From the NCBI GenBank assembly GCA_019459085.1, contig JAIBEW010000032.1, positions 1-64,000 of the forward strand: a stretch of 64,000 nt of DNA. The letters are read 5' to 3'. Positions within the stretch are counted from its first letter, which is position 1. Every line of letters starts with the position of its first letter. The notes below the pieces were generated by a model. It was not told the origin of the DNA, made no database searches, and saw only the letters and a list, made by a program, of their open reading frames with translations. The DNA is from Kaistella sp. Its GTDB lineage: Bacteria; Bacteroidota; Bacteroidia; Flavobacteriales; Weeksellaceae. The position numbers and the translations under genes are program-made. Below are positions 58,487 through 64,000 of this stretch, piece after piece.

Positions 58487-59668
58487 CTATTCCGCAAAGA
58501 ACGCCGTAGAACCCCCAATCCAGATCGCGTCTTTTTTGTTGAAATCCACGTTGACCATATCGGCTTTCGTCATTCTTACGAGGTGTTCCATGAGTTTCGG
58601 GCGGTCTTCATCCTCAAACCAGATGTAGAGCAGCCGGATTTCAGCCTTCGAATAGTCACCGTTGGGATCTTTAAACAGCGGGGCATACCGTACTTTTTTC
58701 TGGAGGATGTAATTTTCTTTGTCATCAATCGCCGCGGTGATCTCTTTTGTCGGATGCAGGTTCACCCCGCTTCCCGCAAAGGAGAATAGAGGTTTCAGGA
58801 CGAAGTTCTCCAGATTTTCGGTGTCGGGGAATTCATGCAGGAAGTAGCTTTTCGGCACATAGGCATGATCCAGTTTCGGGAGCAGAAATTTGGAGATCTT
58901 GAAGAACCAGTTCGGATGTGTGATCCATTTCACATCCACATCTTCCCGGAAGTCGAATTCCGTTTTCAGGTCTTCAATACGGTCGAGTTCATCGAAAATG
59001 ACGCGGTTGTAGATGCGTTTGATTTCAATGAGTTTTCCGTTGTCTCCATAATAAAGTTTCCGGTCTTTTTTAAGGATTTCAGTGAGGCAAACCGGTTTGA
59101 TGCCGAGTTTTTTCTCGGTGATATAAAAATCGATATTGGTTTTCTGGCGGTGCGGTTCAATTTCAAGAAGGATGACGTTCTCCGGATTCTCGTCACCGAT
59201 CAGCAGCCTGCGGAGGTCGCCGTAGTATTCTTCATCGGTTGTTGGGGGTTTCAGTTCGTTCAGGAAAGGATAGACTTCGCAGTACGTGTTCTGAAGTTCG
59301 CGCTGGAAGCCGTAAAGCGTCGGAAATGCCTGAAGTTCGATGAGTTGGGGTTCCACTTCACCGCCTTCATTTTCGCAGATGCCGAAATCTATGGTAAAGA
59401 AATGAGGCTGTTTTGTGTCATTCGGCACCTTGCAGTTGTCCGGAATGGCTTTGGAAAGTTCTTCGGGCGACATCTTTTTAATCTGAGTGATAATGCTGTC
59501 GCAAGCTCCGTAAAGTTTGGCCTGGAAATCTTTTGTTAAAAAAACCGGACTTTCCGATACCCGGAATAAAGGCTCGGTTCCGCCTTTCTGTTTAAGACTG
59601 TCGAGAATTTCACGGTATTTCTCTGTGCTGAATTCACTGTTGAACCGGTCTCTGTATGTAGGAATCAT
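58487..59668 (-). CDS. Divergent ATP-grasp-fold protein
   Basis: 393 aa; NFVLKPLFSFAGSGVNLHPTKE, KAEIRLLYIWFED; located in an amidoligase cluster. Confidence 0.65.
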   Translation of the reverse strand: MIPTYRDRFNSEFSTEKYREILDSLKQKGGTEPLFRVSESPVFLTKDFQAKLYGACDSIITQIKKMSPEELSKAIPDNCKVPNDTKQPHFFTIDFGICENEGGEVEPQLIELQAFPTLYGFQRELQNTYCEVYPFLNELKPPTTDEEYYGDLRRLLIGDENPENVILLEIEPHRQKTNIDFYITEKKLGIKPVCLTEILKKDRKLYYGDNGKLIEIKRIYNRVIFDELDRIEDLKTEFDFREDVDVKWITHPNWFFKISKFLLPKLDHAYVPKSYFLHEFPDTENLENFVLKPLFSFAGSGVNLHPTKEITAAIDDKENYILQKKVRYAPLFKDPNGDYSKAEIRLLYIWFEDEDRPKLMEHLVRMTKADMVNVDFNKKDAIWIGGSTAFFAE

Positions 59669-59722
59669 TCGTCGGGGTTTAATGATTAAATGTAAGGAAT
59701 TTCCGGGTACTGTCCATAAAAA

Positions 59723-59744
59723 AAATCGGGAACGGTCCCGATTT
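59723..59744 (-). terminator. Terminator-like hairpin inside the amidoligase cluster
   Basis: AAATCGGGA-ACGG-TCCCGATTT; minus-strand T run on the 3' side. Confidence 0.75.
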
Positions 59745-59765
59745 AATGATTTTTATGTGGTGTGC

Positions 59766-60617
59766 TTAAGCAATCTCACATTCTTTCAGAATCTGTTCAG
59801 ATGCATGCTGCAGGAAGCGCGGCAGGATCTGCGAACGGGTGAAGAGGATTTTATCCGGATCATCCATCCGGTCGACGGTTTCGAGGAATTTCTCTTTGCC
59901 GTAACTTTCAATCATGGCTTCGCGGTTCTTTTCGTCTTTCAGGTTTTCGATCATTCCCTGAGGGTCGGCTTCCGGATGAAACTGGGTACCGAAGATTTCG
60001 TCTGAAAAACGTATTGCCATCACCGCTCTTTCGAGATGGATGTGAGGCCTTACTTTTTCCAGGGCCACGATTTTCATTCCCAATTCTTCAAATTTTTCGA
60101 GATCCGGCTCTATGAACTGGTATGCTCTGGAATCCACGCCGTAAAAAGGTTCAGCAAGGTTTTTCATGAGCATATCGTCTTCGCCTTCCCACGTTTTATG
60201 AATCGGCATCACCCCAAAAGAATAGGATTTCCTTTTGCAGATGTTGCCGAGCTTCCAGTGGATGCTTGCCAGCTGAAACGAGTGGCAGATGAGGAAAAGG
60301 TATTTTTTGTTTTCCGAGTTTTTGTTGTGTTCCCAGATCTGATTCAGGAAATCTGCAAATTTTTCTTCCCATTCCATCCCTTCACGGTGCGGATTTCCAG
60401 GACCGCCTGAAGAAATAAAGATGTCAAAATCTTCAATCGCGGGCATTTCGTTCTCATATCTGACTTCAAATACTTCGACGTTTACAGCGGTTGCAGCATC
60501 TTCCTTAAAAGCCTGTGAAATTTCTTTTATATTACGCATGCCCTGATTTGCATGTCGGTTGTTCATATCAAGCAGCGCAAGTTTTATCTCTTTCATTAAA
60601 TTCTGTTTACGGTGCAA
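59766..60617 (-). CDS. Class I glutamine amidotransferase (GMP-synthase-like GATase1)
   Basis: FLICHSFQLASIHWKLG nucleophile elbow, FGTQFHPEADPQGM His-Glu. Confidence 0.88.
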   Translation of the reverse strand: MHRKQNLMKEIKLALLDMNNRHANQGMRNIKEISQAFKEDAATAVNVEVFEVRYENEMPAIEDFDIFISSGGPGNPHREGMEWEEKFADFLNQIWEHNKNSENKKYLFLICHSFQLASIHWKLGNICKRKSYSFGVMPIHKTWEGEDDMLMKNLAEPFYGVDSRAYQFIEPDLEKFEELGMKIVALEKVRPHIHLERAVMAIRFSDEIFGTQFHPEADPQGMIENLKDEKNREAMIESYGKEKFLETVDRMDDPDKILFTRSQILPRFLQHASEQILKECEIA

Positions 60618-60635
60618 AATTAAGCAATAAAAAAC

Positions 60636-61742
60636 TTAGTCGTCAGTAAGTCCGGATTCTGTCTCCGAAATCATATAATCAACCACGGCTTTTAAATCCC
60701 CTGTGGCTTCATAAACCGCGAGTTGACGGTCGGCGCCGGTACCGTTTCTCATAATTTCCCATGCATATTCCACCTCTTTTCTGCAGCCGAGTTCATCTAC
60801 CACATCATCAATGAAATCAAGCAGTTCTTTCAGCAGTTCACTGTAAGGAACGCTGGTTTCCTTGCCAAAATCGATGAGGTGTGCATGAATGCCGTCCTTG
60901 GAGGCGCGCCATTTGTTTTCGTTCAGCAGTAGTCGGCGGTAGCTTCTGAAACTCATATTCTGCTGATGCAGTTTATAGATTTTCGCCACGAGACACTGCA
61001 TGATGGCAGCCAGACAGACCGTTTCCTCCACTTTTAGCGGCATGTCGCATATGCGGAATTCAATGGTCGGGTAGAAAGGGTGAACCCTTAAATCCCACCA
61101 TATTTTCTTGGCATTATCGATCGTGCCTGTTTTGATCATTAAACTGATATACGCATCGAATTCCGCTGCAGAACTGAAATAACTCGGGATTCCTGTTCTC
61201 GGGAATTTTACAAACACTTCCTGTCGGTAAGATTTGAAACCGGTATTTCTTCCGATCCAAAAAGGAGAATTTACAGAAAGTGCATACACGTGCGGAAGAA
61301 AATAGCGCATCACATTCTGGATTCTGATGCCTTCTTCACGATCCGGGATTCCGATATGCACGTGAAGCCCGAAGATCAGATTCGACCGCGCAACATCGCC
61401 CAGATCGACGAGGAGTTTGTCGTAACGGTCGTCTTTGGTAATGTGATTGTCCTGCCATCTCGAAAAGGGATGGGTGCCGCCGCCGGAAACCCGAAGGTTA
61501 TTGTCGTGCGCCACTTTTATAAGCCTTCTCCGGAGATCCATGAGCTCCGCTTTTACTTCCTGAATATTCTGGCAGATGCCCGTTTCCATCTCAATGACGG
61601 ATTCGTGCATTTCGTGCTTTAAATTCTCGTGTAAGGTTGCTCTTCCGCCCTCGATGATCTTGGATACGTGGGAAACCAAATCACGGCTTTCCACATCAAT
61701 GATCTGATATTCTTCTTCGACGCCGATGGTAAACTGATGCAT
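60636..61742 (-). CDS. Carboxylate-amine ligase, YbdK/GCS2 family
   Basis: MHQFTIGVEEEYQIID, SGGGTHPFSRWQDN, LIFGLHVHIGIPDREEGIRI, FRICDMPLKVEETV. Confidence 0.93.
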   Translation of the reverse strand: MHQFTIGVEEEYQIIDVESRDLVSHVSKIIEGGRATLHENLKHEMHESVIEMETGICQNIQEVKAELMDLRRRLIKVAHDNNLRVSGGGTHPFSRWQDNHITKDDRYDKLLVDLGDVARSNLIFGLHVHIGIPDREEGIRIQNVMRYFLPHVYALSVNSPFWIGRNTGFKSYRQEVFVKFPRTGIPSYFSSAAEFDAYISLMIKTGTIDNAKKIWWDLRVHPFYPTIEFRICDMPLKVEETVCLAAIMQCLVAKIYKLHQQNMSFRSYRRLLLNENKWRASKDGIHAHLIDFGKETSVPYSELLKELLDFIDDVVDELGCRKEVEYAWEIMRNGTGADRQLAVYEATGDLKAVVDYMISETESGLTDD

Positions 61743-61781
61743 GGTTCTTATTTTTTAATTGAATAATGTCAAAAAGAAAAA

Positions 61782-61820
61782 AAACAGCGAACGTTCAATA
61801 TAACCGAACGGTTGCTGTTT
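61782..61820 (-). terminator. Terminator-like hairpin inside the amidoligase cluster
   Basis: AAACAGCGAACGTTC...GAACGGTTGCTGTTT near-perfect stem; minus-strand T run. Confidence 0.6.
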
Positions 61821-61834
61821 CTTCTGAATTGATT

Positions 61835-62785
61835 TTAAATGGAGTCTTTTACAAATTTACCCCACGAAATATTGGGTGTCCCGGGAACAAATTCCTGTGC
61901 TTTTTCAATGGCCAGTTTTGCTGCGTGTTCCACGATCCAGGCAAAATTTTCTTCACCCACTGAATTCACATCGGCATCGGGAGCAGGGTTGCAGAAATCG
62001 ATGGCGTAAGGTATTCCGTCTCTTACCGCAAATTCAACCGTATTGAAGTCATAACCCAGCGCTTCGTTCATGGTAATGGTATAGTCATGAATCACTTTCA
62101 GCAGTTTCTCCAGTTCTTTTCCTTCGGTCTGATGTGTGGTTGCATAACGCAAATGATGCGGATTACGCGGCTCGTACGGCATTATGTGGACGTATTTCTT
62201 ACCCAAACAGTAAACGCGGTAATAATCGTGGAAAACGATTTCTTCCTGAAGCATCATCACGAGCTGTTCAGTTTCGTTCAGTTTTTCCCACATATCTTCG
62301 GGGCTTTCTACGCGGTAAACGCTTTTCCAGCCGCCGCCGTCATGCGGTTTCATATAAGCCGGGAAACCGATATAATTGAAAATATAATCCCAGTCGTGCG
62401 GGAATTTAAGGTTTCTGAAAGAAGTTTCGGTGGTATTCGAGGGGCGTTCGTTGGAAGGAAGCAAAACTGTTTTCGGAAGCGGGATTCCCAACTTCGACAT
62501 CAATGCATTGTTGAAAAATTTTTCATCTGCACTCCACCAAAATGGATTGTTGATGACATACGTTCCGTTCAGTGCTGCATTTTTAAGATATGCTCTGTAA
62601 AAAGGTACATCCTGAGAAATCCGGTCGATGATGACGGCATATCCGTAATCTGCACCCTGTTCAAGTTTATCGATCATTACTGGTTCAGCAACTACTTCGC
62701 CTTTGCCCAGTTCATTTACTTTTTTTATAAATTCCCATGGAAACGTATCTTCCATGCCGAATAATATTCCTACTTTTTTTGCCAT
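61835..62785 (-). CDS. ATP-grasp ligase (RimK/D-Ala-D-Ala ligase-like)
   Basis: AYMKPHDGGGWKSVYRVESPEDMW, YRVYCLGKKYVHIMPYEP, DFNTVEFAVRDGIPYAIDFCNPAPD. Confidence 0.88.
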   Translation of the reverse strand: MAKKVGILFGMEDTFPWEFIKKVNELGKGEVVAEPVMIDKLEQGADYGYAVIIDRISQDVPFYRAYLKNAALNGTYVINNPFWWSADEKFFNNALMSKLGIPLPKTVLLPSNERPSNTTETSFRNLKFPHDWDYIFNYIGFPAYMKPHDGGGWKSVYRVESPEDMWEKLNETEQLVMMLQEEIVFHDYYRVYCLGKKYVHIMPYEPRNPHHLRYATTHQTEGKELEKLLKVIHDYTITMNEALGYDFNTVEFAVRDGIPYAIDFCNPAPDADVNSVGEENFAWIVEHAAKLAIEKAQEFVPGTPNISWGKFVKDSI

Positions 62786-62823
62786 AATATTTTAATGTTG
62801 ATTTTAATGTTTAATGCGGATTT

Positions 62824-63537
62824 CTAAGAGAAAAACCTTCCTATAAATTTGGGAAAGACCATCCTCCATAGCGGCCAGTCGTGGCTGATCCATTTCTGTT
62901 CATCGTACCAGTGACTGATTCCCTTTGCAGAGAGAATCGCCGCCATTTCCTTTGTCTGGTCGAGGCAGATGTCTTCGTCTGAAGTACTCAGAACAATATG
63001 CATGTGTTTGTATTTCCAGGCTTCGTCATTCATTACAAATTCCCGCGGACAGTTGAAATACACGAGTTCACTGCTGTAACCGTCCATGAAATTTCTGATT
63101 GAAAATGCTCCGGAAAGACAGAACAGGTGCGAAACCACATCCGGAAACCTAAATGCGAAATTGGCTGCATGATAACCGCCAAAACTGGCTCCTGCTACTG
63201 CAACACGGTGTTCTGCATGTTTTTTCTGAATGTAAGGAACAAATTCCTGAATCAGAAACTGTACATACAGTTCATAATTCCTGATGCGTTCAGCGGGATG
63301 TATGGTTTTATCGTAAAAACTTAATTTATCAATGGTTTCCACATTATAGAGGATTACTTTCCCCTGATCGGTAAACCAGTTGATGCTGTCGTTTAATTTA
63401 AAATCGTGATTTTGTGTGTACTGTCCCTGAGACGTGGGAAACATGATGATCGGGAAACCGTAATGACCGGTCACTTCCACCTTTAAACTCATGCCCAGAA
63501 GGTGTGAATAAAAGTCTGTATGTTGAATTTTCGGCAT
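62824..63537 (-). CDS. Alpha/beta-hydrolase esterase
   Basis: VAVAGASFGGYHAANFAFRFPD (GxSxG), SHDWPLW. Confidence 0.88.
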   Translation of the reverse strand: MPKIQHTDFYSHLLGMSLKVEVTGHYGFPIIMFPTSQGQYTQNHDFKLNDSINWFTDQGKVILYNVETIDKLSFYDKTIHPAERIRNYELYVQFLIQEFVPYIQKKHAEHRVAVAGASFGGYHAANFAFRFPDVVSHLFCLSGAFSIRNFMDGYSSELVYFNCPREFVMNDEAWKYKHMHIVLSTSDEDICLDQTKEMAAILSAKGISHWYDEQKWISHDWPLWRMVFPKFIGRFFS

Positions 63538-63626
63538 AAATTATTTTTTGGAAATTTTAAAGTTGATTCGGTGTAAGATACGCCTTTAAGACCGGCAATG
63601 ATCTTTTGCTTTTAATAAAAGGTTGA

Positions 63627-64000
63627 TTATGAACTCGGTTTAGCCCGTGGCGGAATGATATTCAGAAAATCGCTTGTAATTCTTCTCGCCGCTTCATCCA
63701 GCCTTTCCTGGATTTTTTCCTTGCTGTCGGATTTATAAACAATTCCTACATGATATTCGATTGGAAGAAATTTTACCACTTCCTCACATTCGAACGCTTC
63801 ATAATCCGGAGTTTGGTGTTTCGCGAGTGCGATGATGAGACCCGAAGAAAATCCTGTGGGTTTTGACACTTCGTATTTCGAATGGTTTAAAAGGGCGGTT
63901 TCAATTTTTGCCCATTCACGCCAGAGATTGATTCCGCTGGAAGCTTCCACCAAATCGGGAATATGTGCGCCGCCAACGCGTGAAGAAGTTTCCAGAAAAT
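63627..64000 (-). CDS. ATP-grasp domain protein, C-terminal part (truncated by window edge)
   Basis: Frame stays open to the edge: FLETSSRVGGAHIPDLVEASSGINLWREWAKIE..., typical of an ATP-grasp C-terminal lobe; the ORF-track start at 63953 is an internal TTG. Confidence 0.82.
   Translation of the reverse strand, partial: FLETSSRVGGAHIPDLVEASSGINLWREWAKIETALLNHSKYEVSKPTGFSSGLIIALAKHQTPDYEAFECEEVVKFLPIEYHVGIVYKSDSKEKIQERLDEAARRITSDFLNIIPPRAKPSS

Noticed and set aside
58583-60410. Plus-strand ORFs of 124-234 aa opposite the amidoligase genes
   Set aside because: Antisense shadow ORFs rich in Phe/Cys; genes on the minus strand carry the catalytic motifs.
1-64000. tRNA, rRNA, intact transposase or prophage genes
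   Set aside because: None recognised on reading; a tRNAscan-SE/Infernal run would be needed to exclude small RNAs.

Overview
The window looks like Bacteroidota chromosome, class Flavobacteriia, probably a Chryseobacterium/Kaistella-like Weeksellaceae. This is inferred from T9SS sorting domains, a GLPGLI-family protein, TAnnTTTG-type promoter elements and A/T-rich leaders without Shine-Dalgarno sequences. Contents from left to right: (1) 0-5 kb: end of a PepSY-type gene, a DUF6232-like gene, a LuxR-type response regulator and TPR histidine kinase pair, an unannotated 55-aa peptide ORF, and a gene whose 3' end appears frameshifted. (2) 5.2-8.8 kb: a giant FG-GAP/VCBS T9SS-secreted protein. (3) 9-28 kb: a dense stress/dormancy-like island (DUF389, ClC, DUF892, KatE, Hsp20, LdhA-N-like domain, PfkB, receiver-Crp fusion, PAS kinase, Usp, L,D-transpeptidase, GH130, GT4, Zn-ADH). 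(4) 28-47.7 kb: mostly housekeeping genes (fsa, pepE, PBP4, M1 peptidase, tatC, kdsD/kpsF, recQ, lpd, cvfB-like, ssb, hisS). (5) 48.1-52.7 kb: a complete cyanophycin module (isoaspartyl peptidase, cyanophycinase, cyanophycin synthetase). (6) 52.8-58.4 kb: an AT-rich accessory segment with orphan genes and repeats. (7) 58.5-64 kb and beyond the edge: a six-gene cluster with three ATP-grasp-like proteins, a YbdK/GCS2 carboxylate-amine ligase, a class I glutamine amidotransferase and an esterase, which looks like a peptide or amide small-molecule biosynthesis locus. The two strongest second-look items are this amidoligase cluster and a dispersed family of degenerate heptamer (7-bp periodic) intergenic arrays, all pyrimidine-rich on the + strand. 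No rRNA, tRNA, CRISPR array or intact transposase was recognised.
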